The translations under genes and the position numbers were made by a program. Below the pieces are notes generated by a model. The model made no database searches. It was not told where the DNA came from and was given only the letters and a program-made list of their open reading frames with translations. From CAZOBJ01 sp964577825 (GTDB lineage Bacteria; Planctomycetota; SZUA-567; JAFGNG01): 46,985 bases of DNA. Of the stretch, positions 7,989-16,038 are shown piece by piece (the stretch's first letter is position 1; every line of letters starts with the position of its first letter). Where the stretch lies: NCBI GenBank assembly GCA_964577825.1, contig CAZOBJ010000016.1, forward strand, positions 1 to 46,985, read 5' to 3'.

Positions 7989-8262
7989 GCGCAAAAACTT
8001 CCAGAAAACACCCTATATATCGGGCTCTTCTCGTTTTCGACCACTGCATACGGGCTCCTCCCCGGCTTTCCCACATGCGCTCACCAGCTAATGGGCGACT
8101 AACATATTGCCCGGCGCAACCTTGCAGCCAACTTCCACCGGAACCGGCCGCCGCAGGCCTTCACCTCCACCGGGCAAAACTTTTTTCGCGGCGGGTCTCG
8201 GAATCCCAGGGGCCCGACCCCGGCCTGTCCCTGCGGGCGGGCCCCCGGGCGATGCGGGTGGC

Positions 8263-8291
8263 TTGCGTTGCCGGCTCGAATACGATACGCT
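8263..8291 (+). promoter_or_regulatory. Weak candidate promoter of the DUF2062 gene
   Basis: TTGCGT, a 17-bp spacer and TACGCT. The -35 matches the local TTGCGT type, but the -10 box is poor. Confidence 0.3.
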
Positions 8292-8380
8292 TGGGAATCC
8301 TGGCCGGACTTCTAGGGGCCGGGACCTGTCCCCTGCTCGGGCCCGAGCGCACGGACGAACCAAGGCATGGAGCGCAGCGG

Positions 8381-9001
8381 ATGCGCAACCTCTATCCCGT
8401 TCGCTGGATGCGGATCCAGTTCTGGCGCGGCCTGCGGCGCGTGGTACGTCTGCGCGCCAGCCCGCACGCCATCGCCCTGGGCGTGGCCATCGGCGTGTTC
8501 GTGGGCGTTACGCCTACGGTGGGCCTGCAGATGCTTATCGCGGTGTTCGTGGCGACCCTGCTCGGGGCCAGCCGCCTGGCGGCGGTGGTGCCCGTATGGA
8601 TCACCAATCCCGTAACCATTGTGCCCATGTACTCGTTCAACTACTGGGTGGGGCGGCTCCTGGTCGGCGGCCCCACGGTCGACCAGTTCCGAGTCAAGGC
8701 CCAGCACATCGCAGGGCTGTATGCGACCGGCGCCTTGACGGACGCGACCTGGGCCCTGTTTAATCTGGGCACGCAGACGCTCCTGCCGTTGTGGCTCGGC
8801 TGCGTGCTCGTGGGGATCGTGGCCGGGGCCGTGGCATACCCGGTCACCCGGCGCGCGGTCGTTGCGTTCCGCGCGCACGTCGCGCACAAGAAGGCGCGCC
8901 GGCACAGGCGTGTGCGGGACTGGCTGCACTTTCTGGGCCATCATGGAGCCCACAAGCGGCCGGAGGAGGACAAGGAGGGCCCGGACCGCCCGGCCCGCTA
9001 G
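8381..9001 (+). CDS. DUF2062 membrane protein
   Basis: A 206-residue membrane protein of the DUF2062 family, function unknown. Signatures are SPHAIALGVAIGVFVGVTP near residues 25-45, the following hydrophobic helix LQMLIAVFVATLLGAS, then VPVWITNPVTIVPMYSFNYW, which is the family core. About three membrane segments are visible, followed by a basic tail (HVAHKKARRHRRVR) that should face the cytoplasm. The start at 8381 has GGAG upstream; the longer frame reaching back to about 7934 lacks family similarity before this methionine. It stands alone between two non-coding gaps. Confidence 0.85.
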   Translation: MRNLYPVRWMRIQFWRGLRRVVRLRASPHAIALGVAIGVFVGVTPTVGLQMLIAVFVATLLGASRLAAVVPVWITNPVTIVPMYSFNYWVGRLLVGGPTVDQFRVKAQHIAGLYATGALTDATWALFNLGTQTLLPLWLGCVLVGIVAGAVAYPVTRRAVVAFRAHVAHKKARRHRRVRDWLHFLGHHGAHKRPEEDKEGPDRPAR

Positions 9002-9055
9002 CGCCGACCCGAACGGTGCGGAGCTCGATTGGCGCGCGTTCCGCGGCAATTCCGG

Positions 9056-9084
9056 TTGACTTGCGGGCGGACGGTCGGTAGGAT
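9056..9084 (+). promoter_or_regulatory. Promoter of the coiled-coil/BRCT-like gene
   Basis: TTGACT, a 17-bp spacer and TAGGAT, 65 nt before the ATG at 9150. Confidence 0.75.
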
Positions 9085-9149
9085 TCGAGCTTGGTCCCGG
9101 ACGCAGCGTCGTTGCGGTCCGGATGCATGGCTGTCAAGGAGGCCGATCC

Positions 9150-10460
9150 ATGAGAAGTTCCGGTGCCGCGGTCGCAATCGTACTCTTGCTCATCCTGGCG
9201 GGCGGTTTGGGTTTGCTGTTCTACCAGCGCCACCTCACCGTGCAGGACCTGCGCCAGACGTTGGAAGGCGGCAGTATGGAGACGATCGCCGCCGACAACC
9301 CGCACGTGAAGCAGGCGCGCGAGGACCTGGAGTCCACTCGACAGGACCTCGAAGACGTGCGCGCCACATTGCGCGAGACCGAGGCCGAGCTCGAACAGAT
9401 CCAGGCCGTTGCCCAGGGCCGCAAGGCGACGATCGACCAACTCAACCGCTCCAAGCGGAATCTTCAGAACGACGTCGACTCCTTGCAGAGCAAGCTCGAC
9501 GACCTGGAGGAGCGCTTCAGCGAGCTGGAGGCCAAGGCCACGGAGCCCGACCCCGTGATCGCGCAGCTTCGCGCGGACCTGGAGACCGAGAAGCAGCGCG
9601 CCGACCAGCTTCAGGAGCAGGTCAAGGAAGAGAAGACTCGCCGGCTCGCAGCCATCGAAGAGGCCAAGAAGGAGATCGCCACGCTGCGCACGCAGATCAG
9701 CCACCAGCGGCGCGTGATCAGCGACTACACCATCGTGGGCAAACGGCGAGCCGAGGAAGGCAAGGAGGAGTATGACGGCGAGGTTCTGACCGTGGATACG
9801 GAAAATGGATTCGTGGTCACGAACCTCGGCGAGGTGGACCGGGTCCGCAAGGGCATGCGGTTCGACGTGATCCGCTGGCGGTACAACCGATGGGACACCA
9901 TCGCCAGCATCGAGGTCAACAAGGTCAACGACGCCACCTCCACAGGCATCATCCTGCCGGAGAAGTCGTACCGGCTCGTCTGCCCGCTGTGCGGATGGGA
10001 GGGCGAGCCCGGCATGCGCCACTGCCCCTACTGCCGTCGCCAGATCACCCTGACCGCGGGCGGCGAGGAACGGGTGGAGACCGTGGCGCTCGTGCGCGAG
10101 GAAGTCACCACCGCCAAGGGCATGGACGTGCGCGACCCGATCATCAAGGGCGACAAGGTCACCAACCCGTTCTACAGCCGGGAGCGTGAGCTCGCCTTTG
10201 CCGTTGCCGGACAGCCGCAGGAGTTCAGCCGGGCGGAACTTCGCACCCTCATCGAGGAACACGGGGGCCAGATGCTCGACGAGGTGGACGTAGACACCGA
10301 CTACCTGATCCTGTGCCAGATTCCGGACCGGGCCGCGCTTGAGGAAAACGAAGAACTCGAAGAGCTCTACAAGCGGGCCACGGAGCGCAAGGAAACCGCC
10401 ACCCAGTACGGCATCCCGATCCTGCGCGAAGTGCAGCTGCTGGACTTCTTCGGCCCGTAG
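9150..10460 (+). CDS. Membrane-anchored coiled-coil protein with zinc ribbon and BRCT-like C-terminus
   Basis: A 436-residue protein. Residues ~7-25 form a single N-terminal membrane anchor (AVAIVLLLILAGGLGLLF). Residues ~55-205 are a long heptad-rich coiled coil with many E, K, Q and L. A mixed region follows (EYDGEVLTVDTENGFVVTNL), then a C-x2-C-x10-C-x2-C zinc ribbon at about 277-294 (CPLCGWEG ... CPYC). The end, about 345-436, reads like a BRCT domain: FAVAGQPQEFSRAELRTLIE, then EEHGGQM, DTDYLILC and GIPILREVQLLDFF. BRCT folds usually bind phosphopeptides or DNA ends in repair proteins, so one on a membrane-tethered coiled coil is unusual. Start is at 9150 behind AAGGAGG; the in-frame ATG at 9123 lacks such a site. 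It has its own promoter and converges on comF with a 6-nt gap. Function unknown. Confidence 0.85.
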   Translation: MRSSGAAVAIVLLLILAGGLGLLFYQRHLTVQDLRQTLEGGSMETIAADNPHVKQAREDLESTRQDLEDVRATLRETEAELEQIQAVAQGRKATIDQLNRSKRNLQNDVDSLQSKLDDLEERFSELEAKATEPDPVIAQLRADLETEKQRADQLQEQVKEEKTRRLAAIEEAKKEIATLRTQISHQRRVISDYTIVGKRRAEEGKEEYDGEVLTVDTENGFVVTNLGEVDRVRKGMRFDVIRWRYNRWDTIASIEVNKVNDATSTGIILPEKSYRLVCPLCGWEGEPGMRHCPYCRRQITLTAGGEERVETVALVREEVTTAKGMDVRDPIIKGDKVTNPFYSRERELAFAVAGQPQEFSRAELRTLIEEHGGQMLDEVDVDTDYLILCQIPDRAALEENEELEELYKRATERKETATQYGIPILREVQLLDFFGP

Positions 10461-10466
10461 GCGCGG

Positions 10467-11204
10467 CTATCGGGCCACCGTGGCCGCGTAGATCCGCTCC
10501 AGACCCCCGGCACGCAGGGCGCTCGCGCACGCCGAGAGCGTCGCGCCGGTGGTCATGATGTCGTCGACCAACAGGCATCGCCGCAGGCCGACCCGCTCGC
10601 GCGCGGGCGCAAAGGCCCCGTCCACGTTGCGCAGTCGGTCGGCCCGCTCCAGGCCCGCCTGGGGCGGCGTGTCGCGGGTGCGCACCAGCACGTCCCCGGC
10701 CACGGGCAGGCCCAGGGCCTCGGCCGCGTACCGGGCCAACAGGCCCGCCTGGTTGTACCCCCGGCCGTGTTCGCGCCGCACGTGCAGCGGCACGGGCACC
10801 ACGGCCTCCAGATCCTTGGCGAACGCGGCGCCCGCCACCCGCCGCGCCAAGACCAGGCCCAGCGCGCGGGCGCCCGTGCGCACGCCCTGGAACTTGAACG
10901 CGCGCAGCGCCCCGCGCAGGGGTTCCTGGTACCGGGCCGCGGCCACCGCGCGCGTGAACCGAAGCGGTGCGCCCGCGCAGTCCGGACAGGCGCGGTCCGC
11001 CCGCGCGTGCGGTCCCAGGGGACGCGCGCACCGCGGGCAACTCGTGCGGTCCGTGAGCCACGCCACTCGGCCCAGGCACGCCGCGCACAGGAGCCGATGC
11101 GACGAGAAGCTGAGGCTGCGCCCGCACCCCGCGCACGCGACCGGGTACAGCCAGTCGAGCGCGCGCTCGGCCCAGGTGCGCCGCCACTCGGGTCCCGTGT
11201 ACAT
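10467..11204 (-). CDS. comF: ComF-family phosphoribosyltransferase-like protein
   Basis: A 245-residue ComF-family protein linked to DNA uptake in competent bacteria, though widely kept in non-competent ones. The N-terminal zinc-ribbon region has paired cysteines (CAGC, CAAC, CPRC, CPDC; residues ~25-85). The C-terminal phosphoribosyltransferase-like domain carries VPVPLHVRREHGRGYNQA and the PRPP-binding loop CLLVDDIMTTGATLS. The start at 11204 is chosen over an in-frame ATG at 11285 for two reasons. It has GAGGGG upstream, and the promoter at 11273-11302 would start transcription downstream of 11285. No other competence genes are in view. Confidence 0.9.
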   Translation of the reverse strand: MYTGPEWRRTWAERALDWLYPVACAGCGRSLSFSSHRLLCAACLGRVAWLTDRTSCPRCARPLGPHARADRACPDCAGAPLRFTRAVAAARYQEPLRGALRAFKFQGVRTGARALGLVLARRVAGAAFAKDLEAVVPVPLHVRREHGRGYNQAGLLARYAAEALGLPVAGDVLVRTRDTPPQAGLERADRLRNVDGAFAPARERVGLRRCLLVDDIMTTGATLSACASALRAGGLERIYAATVAR

Positions 11205-11272
11205 GCGCGGCCCCTCGGTTGCGCCTGTTGCCCCGCCGGCGGACTCGGCCCGGGCGGGCCACCGTTCGCGCT

Positions 11273-11302
11273 CTATTACCCACATCCGGGCGCGCGGCGC
11301 AA
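11273..11302 (-). promoter_or_regulatory. Promoter of comF
   Basis: TTGCGC, an 18-bp spacer and TAATAG on the minus strand. It puts the transcript start near 11265, which supports the comF start at 11204. Confidence 0.55.
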
Positions 11303-11336
11303 GGGGGGCCGGCCCCGGCGCGCCGGGCAAAAGGCC

Positions 11337-11365
11337 TTGCGCGTGCGCGGCCCGTATGGTAGGAA
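11337..11365 (+). promoter_or_regulatory. Candidate promoter of rpsA
   Basis: TTGCGC, a 17-bp spacer and TAGGAA, about 198 nt before the rpsA ATG. The -10 box is one base from the TAGGAT used at 9079. Confidence 0.45.
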
Positions 11366-11562
11366 GAGGGATCGCTGTGAGGGCCGCCTTCGGATGGGCG
11401 GTCAGAGGGACGGGCGCCGCGCCTGCCGGCCGATCGCGCCCGTGCCGGGGCTCATACCGGGGAGCCACGGCCGGGACGAGACCGTCGCCAGGACAGCGGG
11501 CCGCGTCCGAGGACACGTTTGCTGGGCGCCGCAGGGCGCAAGCGGCGCAGGGAGAGGATTTC

Positions 11563-13434
11563 ATGGTCAGACCCGGTCGATACGAGTTTGTACGCAACGC
11601 CGTCTCCGACGAAGAGGTCGAGCGCGAGCTGGCCGAATGCCTGGCCGAGGCCGACACGCAGGAATTCGAGCGCCGCGTCAACAGCGAGCGCACGGACTTC
11701 CAGGTCGGCTCCATCGTGCAGGGGCGGATCATCCGCCGCACGCAGAACACGGCCGTGGTGGACATCAAGTTCAAGAGCGAGGGGTACGTGCCCCTGAGCG
11801 AGTTCGGCTCGCCCGAGGAGGCCGAGATCGGCAAGGAGATCGAGGTCCTCCTGGAGGAGATGGACGAGGAGGAGGGCGAGCTCCACCTCAGCAAGCGCAA
11901 GGCCGACCGCATCCGCGGTTGGGAGCGCGTCATGGGCGAGCACGAGGTGGGCGACGTGGTCACCGGCCGCGCCATGCGCAAGATCAAGGGCGGGCTGCTC
12001 GTGGACATCGGGGTGCCCGTGTTCCTGCCGGCCAGCCAGGTGGACATCCGCCGGGTCGGCGACGTGGCCGACTACATCGGCAAGCCGCTCGAGTGCAAGA
12101 TCATCAAGATCGACCGCGACCGGCGCAACATCGTGCTCAGCCGCCGCAAGCTCCTCGAGGAAGAGCGCGAGCGCAAGAAGGCCCAGGTGCTCAGCTCGCT
12201 GGTGAAGGGCGAAATCCGCAAGGGCCAGGTCAAGAACATCACCGACTTCGGCGCGTTCGTGGACATCGGCGGCATCGACGGGCTCCTGCACATCACGGAC
12301 ATGAGCTGGGGCCGGATCTCGCACCCCAGCGAGGTGGTGGCCATCGACGAGGAGATCGAGGTCAAGGTGCTCGACTACGACCTCGACCGCGAGCGCATCA
12401 GCCTCGGCCTGAAGCAAGTCACGCCCAACCCCTGGGAGAACATCCAGGACAAATACCCCATCGGCAGCCGGGTCACCGGACAGGTCGTGAACGTCATGCC
12501 CTACGGCGCGTTCGTCAAGCTCGAAGAGGGCATCGAGGGCCTCGTGCACATCAGCGAGATGAGCTGGACCCGCCAGATCGGGCATCCGTCCGAGCTCGTG
12601 GCCATCGGCGACATGATCGAGGTGGTGGTCCTGGACATCAACATCGACAAGCAGGAACTGTCGCTCGGCATGAAGCAGACCGAGGAGAACCCCTGGACCA
12701 AGGTCGAGGAGAAGTACCCGGTGGGCACCGTGGTCGAGGGCCGCGTGCGCAACATGACCGGCTACGGCGCGTTCGTGGAAATCGAGGAAGGCATCGACGG
12801 CCTGCTGCACGTGAGCGACATGAGCTGGACCAAGAAGGTGGCCCATCCCTCCTCGGAGCTCAACAAGGGCGACAAGGTCAAGGCCGTGGTCCTGTCCGTG
12901 GACCCGAACCGCAAGCGCATCGCCCTGGGGCTCAAGCAGCTCACCGAGGACCCGTGGGTCAGCGACATCCCCGCGAAGTACAACGTGGGCGACATCGTCA
13001 CCGGCACGGTCACCAAGCTCACGAACTTCGGCGCGTTCGTGGAAATCGCCGACGACCTGGAGGGGCTCTTGCACATCTCCGAGCTCGCCGAGCACAAGGT
13101 GGACAAGCCCGAGGAAGTCGTCAACGTCGGCGACCCGGTGACCGTGATGATCATCAACCTGGACACCGACGCGCGCAAGATCGGCCTGAGCCTGCGCGCG
13201 TGCAAGGGCCTCCAGGAGCAGGCGCCCGAGGCGGCGCAGCCCGAGGCCGCACCGGCCCCACAGGCGCAGGCCTCCGCGCCCGCACAGGCCGAGGGGCCCG
13301 CGCCGGCACAGGAGGCGGAGGCGCCCTCCGAGGCGGCCGCGCCCTCCGAGGCGGCCGCGCCCGACCGGGAAGCGGCCCCCGAGCCCGAGCCCGCGGCCCA
13401 GCCGCCGGAGGAGCCCGAGCAGACCCAGTCCTGA
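11563..13434 (+). CDS. rpsA: 30S ribosomal protein S1
   Basis: A 623-residue S1 protein, which helps the small subunit bind and unfold mRNA. Six S1 RNA-binding domains start at about residues 48, 129, 215, 300, 387 and 475. Domains 3-6 carry the canonical pattern FGAFVxI / YGAFVxxxEGIxGLxHxSxM. The final ~78 residues form an Ala/Pro/Glu-rich low-complexity tail with a small tandem repeat (APSEAAAPSEAAAP), an extension absent from the E. coli protein. The ATG start has GGGAGAGGATTTC upstream; an open frame continues upstream but has no S1 similarity. It is monocistronic with a possible leader of ~190 nt. Confidence 0.95.
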   Translation: MVRPGRYEFVRNAVSDEEVERELAECLAEADTQEFERRVNSERTDFQVGSIVQGRIIRRTQNTAVVDIKFKSEGYVPLSEFGSPEEAEIGKEIEVLLEEMDEEEGELHLSKRKADRIRGWERVMGEHEVGDVVTGRAMRKIKGGLLVDIGVPVFLPASQVDIRRVGDVADYIGKPLECKIIKIDRDRRNIVLSRRKLLEEERERKKAQVLSSLVKGEIRKGQVKNITDFGAFVDIGGIDGLLHITDMSWGRISHPSEVVAIDEEIEVKVLDYDLDRERISLGLKQVTPNPWENIQDKYPIGSRVTGQVVNVMPYGAFVKLEEGIEGLVHISEMSWTRQIGHPSELVAIGDMIEVVVLDINIDKQELSLGMKQTEENPWTKVEEKYPVGTVVEGRVRNMTGYGAFVEIEEGIDGLLHVSDMSWTKKVAHPSSELNKGDKVKAVVLSVDPNRKRIALGLKQLTEDPWVSDIPAKYNVGDIVTGTVTKLTNFGAFVEIADDLEGLLHISELAEHKVDKPEEVVNVGDPVTVMIINLDTDARKIGLSLRACKGLQEQAPEAAQPEAAPAPQAQASAPAQAEGPAPAQEAEAPSEAAAPSEAAAPDREAAPEPEPAAQPPEEPEQTQS

Positions 13435-13555
13435 CCCCGGGGACGGCCGCCCGTCCGGGCGGCCCGCCGCCCCGCGGGAGACCGCGTCCCGGCATCCGGA
13501 TCGCCACATGGGTTGTTTCCGATTCGGGTGCCGGGGACGGGTGCGCCCGGTGCGT

Positions 13556-15004
13556 CTAGGCGTTGGCCAGCCGGTCGGCGTCCGTGGCTTGGCCCGCCTG
13601 CGGCGCGGGGCCGGACTCCAGGTATTCCGCGTCCACGTTCACGGACCACACGTCGTGCTGCGCGTCGCCCAGATTGCGCGCGGCCAGCATCCCCGTGAGG
13701 ATCGAGTGGTCCATGTTGTTGTACCGGAACATGCCGTACCGTCCGATGGGCTGCACGTTCTCGAATCGCGCCAGGGCCCGGCGGATCGTGCGCACATGCT
13801 CGGCGTATCCCAGCCGGAACAGCGGGTAGGCCTTGCCGGCTCGCTGCACAGTCGCGTCAAACACTCGGTCCGGGTCCGCGAGCCCCAGCTCCCCCAGCTC
13901 GCGCTTGGCCAGGGCGACAAGCTCCGCGTCCGAGGTCGTCCACAAGTCGTCGCCTTCCGTGGCGAAGTACTCGAACCCGAGCGAGCTCGCCTCCGGGCCG
14001 GGCACGAGATCGGGCGACCAGTTGCGGAAGCACTGCACCCGGCCCACGCGCAGGTTCGGGTCATGGATGTAGATCCAGGTGTCCGGCACGGTCTCTGCGC
14101 CGCGCAGCATCAGGTCCACGGTCAAGAGCGACCGGTAGCCGAGCGCCCCCGCGGCCGCGCGCGCGGATGGGTCCGCCTCGTCGAGCGCGCAGGCGAGCTC
14201 GGTGAGCGGCATGCTGCTCAGCACCGCGGCGCAGGGAAGCCGCGTCTCGCCCGCGTCCGTGCGCGCGCGCACGGCCAGGGCGCGCCCGCCCCGTGTGTCC
14301 ACGCCCACCGCCCGGTGGCCCAGACGCACGGGCACGCCCGCGGCCCGGCATCGCGCGGCCAGGGCCTCGTACATCTGCCCGGGGCCCAGGCGCGGGTAGT
14401 CGAACTCTTCGATGAGGGTGCGGATCTTGCCGTGGCGCGGCTTGAACAGGGCGCTGCGAATTGCGCTGGCGAGGTTGAGGCCCTTGATCCGCTGCGCGCC
14501 CCACTCTCCAGCGAGCTCGCTGCACGGGATGCCCCACACCTTTTCGGTGTAGGCGCGGAAGAAATGCGCGTACAGGCGGTGGCCAAACTGGTTCTCCGTC
14601 CAGGCCTCGAAGCTCTTCGGGTCCGGATGGGGCCGCACTCGCCGCGCGAGGAAGCTCGCGATGGAGAGCGCCGTCTCCTTGGCGCCCAGCCGGCGCAGCG
14701 CGTCGAAGGGCTTCAGCGGATACGCCACGAACCGCCCGCCGAAGTAGATGCGGCTGCGCCGGGGCCGGCGCAGGAACTCGTCGCCCAGGGTCTCGCGCCA
14801 CAGCGCGCGCACCTCCTCGTTCTTCGTGAAGAACCGGTGCCCGCCCAAGTCGAACCGGAACCCCTGGTGCTCCACGGTGCGGCACAGCCCGCCCACCATG
14901 CGGTCTTGTTCCAAGACCACCGCCGGAAGCCCCAGCCGCGCGCACTCGTACGCTGCGGCCAGGCCCGCGGGGCCCGCACCGATGACGACAACCGGATCGG
15001 CCAC
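13556..15004 (-). CDS. FAD-dependent oxidoreductase, UDP-galactopyranose mutase/amine-oxidase-like
   Basis: A 482-residue flavoprotein with an N-terminal dinucleotide-binding motif VVIGAGPAGLAAAYE (GxGxxG at residues 9-14), then EQDRMVGGLCRTV and the signature FDLGGHRFFTKNEEV. Later blocks include AYTEKVWGIPCSEL and, near the end, YNNMDHSILTGMLAARN, the second FAD-contact region. This group resembles UDP-galactopyranose mutase and protoporphyrinogen oxidase and is often found among surface-polysaccharide genes; its reaction here is unknown. The GTG start follows AAGGAGAGGTC. It is divergent from a UbiA/beta-helix gene pair, which suggests a shared envelope-glycan or polyprenyl-sugar role, as inference. 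Confidence 0.85.
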   Translation of the reverse strand: MADPVVVIGAGPAGLAAAYECARLGLPAVVLEQDRMVGGLCRTVEHQGFRFDLGGHRFFTKNEEVRALWRETLGDEFLRRPRRSRIYFGGRFVAYPLKPFDALRRLGAKETALSIASFLARRVRPHPDPKSFEAWTENQFGHRLYAHFFRAYTEKVWGIPCSELAGEWGAQRIKGLNLASAIRSALFKPRHGKIRTLIEEFDYPRLGPGQMYEALAARCRAAGVPVRLGHRAVGVDTRGGRALAVRARTDAGETRLPCAAVLSSMPLTELACALDEADPSARAAAGALGYRSLLTVDLMLRGAETVPDTWIYIHDPNLRVGRVQCFRNWSPDLVPGPEASSLGFEYFATEGDDLWTTSDAELVALAKRELGELGLADPDRVFDATVQRAGKAYPLFRLGYAEHVRTIRRALARFENVQPIGRYGMFRYNNMDHSILTGMLAARNLGDAQHDVWSVNVDAEYLESGPAPQAGQATDADRLANA

Positions 15005-15085
15005 GACCTCTCCTTGTGCTCGCGCAATGCGCAAAGCATGCATTCTACGGGCCGGGCGCCCGCCTTCCAAGGGAAAGCCGCGCGC

Positions 15086-15114
15086 TTGCCCGCGCGCAGG
15101 GCGGGTGCTATACT
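15086..15114 (+). promoter_or_regulatory. Promoter of the UbiA/beta-helix operon
   Basis: TTGCCC, a 17-bp spacer and TATACT, 30 nt before the UbiA ATG. Confidence 0.75.
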
Positions 15115-15144
15115 GCCCCGCCGACCCCCATCGGGAGACTGCGC

Positions 15145-16008
15145 ATGGTCCGCGACTTCCTCGCGCTGGCTCGGCCGCGCGAATGGCCCAAGAGCCTGTT
15201 CTGCTTCGCCGGAGTGCTCTTCAGCGTCCGGGTCTACGAGGTGCGCGCGTGGCTGTTGGCCGCGGGCGCGGCCGTGGTGTTCGTGCTCGCGGCGGCCGCG
15301 GTGTATGTGCTAAACGACCTGTTCGACCGCGAGCGCGACCGGCTCCACCCCCACAAGCGCACGCGGCCGCTCGCGCGTGGCGCACTCTCCCCGCGCGCGG
15401 CCGGGCTCTTCGCGGTGGTCGCCTGGCTTGCGGCCCTGGGCGCGGGCATGGCCCTGGGCGTGGGCGTGGCCGGATGCCTGGCCCTGTACGCGGCGCTCCA
15501 GGTCCTGTACTCGGCAGGGCTCAAGGACACCCCGGTCCTGGACCTTGTGCTGCTGGCCGCGGGGCTGGTGCTGCGCGCCCTGGGCGGAGCGCTCGCGGCC
15601 GGGGCCGCCGTCGACCCGGCGGCGCTCGTGTTCGTGTTCTTCCTGGGCGCGCTGCTGGGGCTGTGCAAGCGCCGCATCGAGGCCCCGGGCTGGCCGCGCG
15701 AGGCCCGGCAGGGCATCGACCGGTACAGCACCGCGGCCCTGGACGGGCTCCTGTCCTCGACCGGCGCCCTGGCCGTGGGTGCGTACGTGCTGCTCGTGCT
15801 CCAGAGCGCCCGGCCCGCGGCCCTCGCGCTCACCATTCCGATCGTGTTCTACGGCGTGATGGACTGCAAGTGCGCGGCCCTACAGCCCGACGAGCGTGGC
15901 CCGACGGCACAGGGTCTGCTCACCCGGCGCAGCAGTCTGGAGTGCGCGGCCCTGTGGCTGGCCGTGTACCTGGCCGTCCTGTACTGGCAGCCCGCGCTCG
16001 TCTCGTAA
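15145..16008 (+). CDS. UbiA-family prenyltransferase, decaprenyl-phosphate phosphoribosyltransferase-like
   Basis: A 287-residue integral membrane protein of the UbiA superfamily. The first prenyl-diphosphate/magnesium motif is NDLFDRERD (N57, D58, D61, D65), followed by HPHKRTRPLARG. This pattern and the N-terminal ARPREWPKSLFCFAG are typical of the mycobacterial DPPR synthase branch, which moves phosphoribose from PRPP to a polyprenyl phosphate. The second conserved region holds YSAGLKDTPVLDLVLLAAG and RALGGALAAG. About eight or nine membrane helices are visible. The start has GGGAG upstream and a clear promoter. The next gene follows after 30 nt and is probably in the same operon. The exact acceptor is not shown. 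Confidence 0.88.
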   Translation: MVRDFLALARPREWPKSLFCFAGVLFSVRVYEVRAWLLAAGAAVVFVLAAAAVYVLNDLFDRERDRLHPHKRTRPLARGALSPRAAGLFAVVAWLAALGAGMALGVGVAGCLALYAALQVLYSAGLKDTPVLDLVLLAAGLVLRALGGALAAGAAVDPAALVFVFFLGALLGLCKRRIEAPGWPREARQGIDRYSTAALDGLLSSTGALAVGAYVLLVLQSARPAALALTIPIVFYGVMDCKCAALQPDERGPTAQGLLTRRSSLECAALWLAVYLAVLYWQPALVS

Positions 16009-16038
16009 ACGACCCCGAAGACCGGCAAGGAGACCCTG

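Larger units (their letters stand above)
7771..8380. other. 610-bp non-coding divergent region with an AT-richer patch
   Basis: No convincing gene is seen. Positions about 7860-8120 are visibly richer in A/T than the surroundings (runs such as CAAAAACTTCC and CTATATATCGG). It contains a good minus-strand promoter at 7961-7988. On that transcript there is a short inverted repeat, GAGCAC/GTGCTC, around 7915-7945. A T6 run occurs near 8180. It could hold an unrecognised small RNA, but no tmRNA, SRP or RNase P signatures were found. Confidence 0.5.
11205..11562. other. Divergent comF/rpsA intergenic region
   Basis: 358 bp with no gene seen. It holds a minus promoter for comF and a plus promoter candidate for rpsA. 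The rpsA transcript would have a ~190-nt GC-rich leader able to fold extensively, possibly used for translational control of S1. Confidence 0.6.

Noticed and set aside
7771..8076. N-terminal extension of the glutaredoxin frame (195 residues in total)
   Set aside because: The strong GGAGGAGCTCG site directly precedes the family start, and the extension overlaps a promoter.
11205..12047. N-terminal extension of the ComF frame upstream of 11204
   Set aside because: It overlaps rpsA antisense, has no ComF similarity, and the comF promoter lies inside it.
13445..13464. GGCCGCCC/GGGCGGCC hairpin after rpsA as a terminator
   Set aside because: A perfect 8-bp stem, but with no T run. In DNA this GC-rich such hairpins arise by chance.
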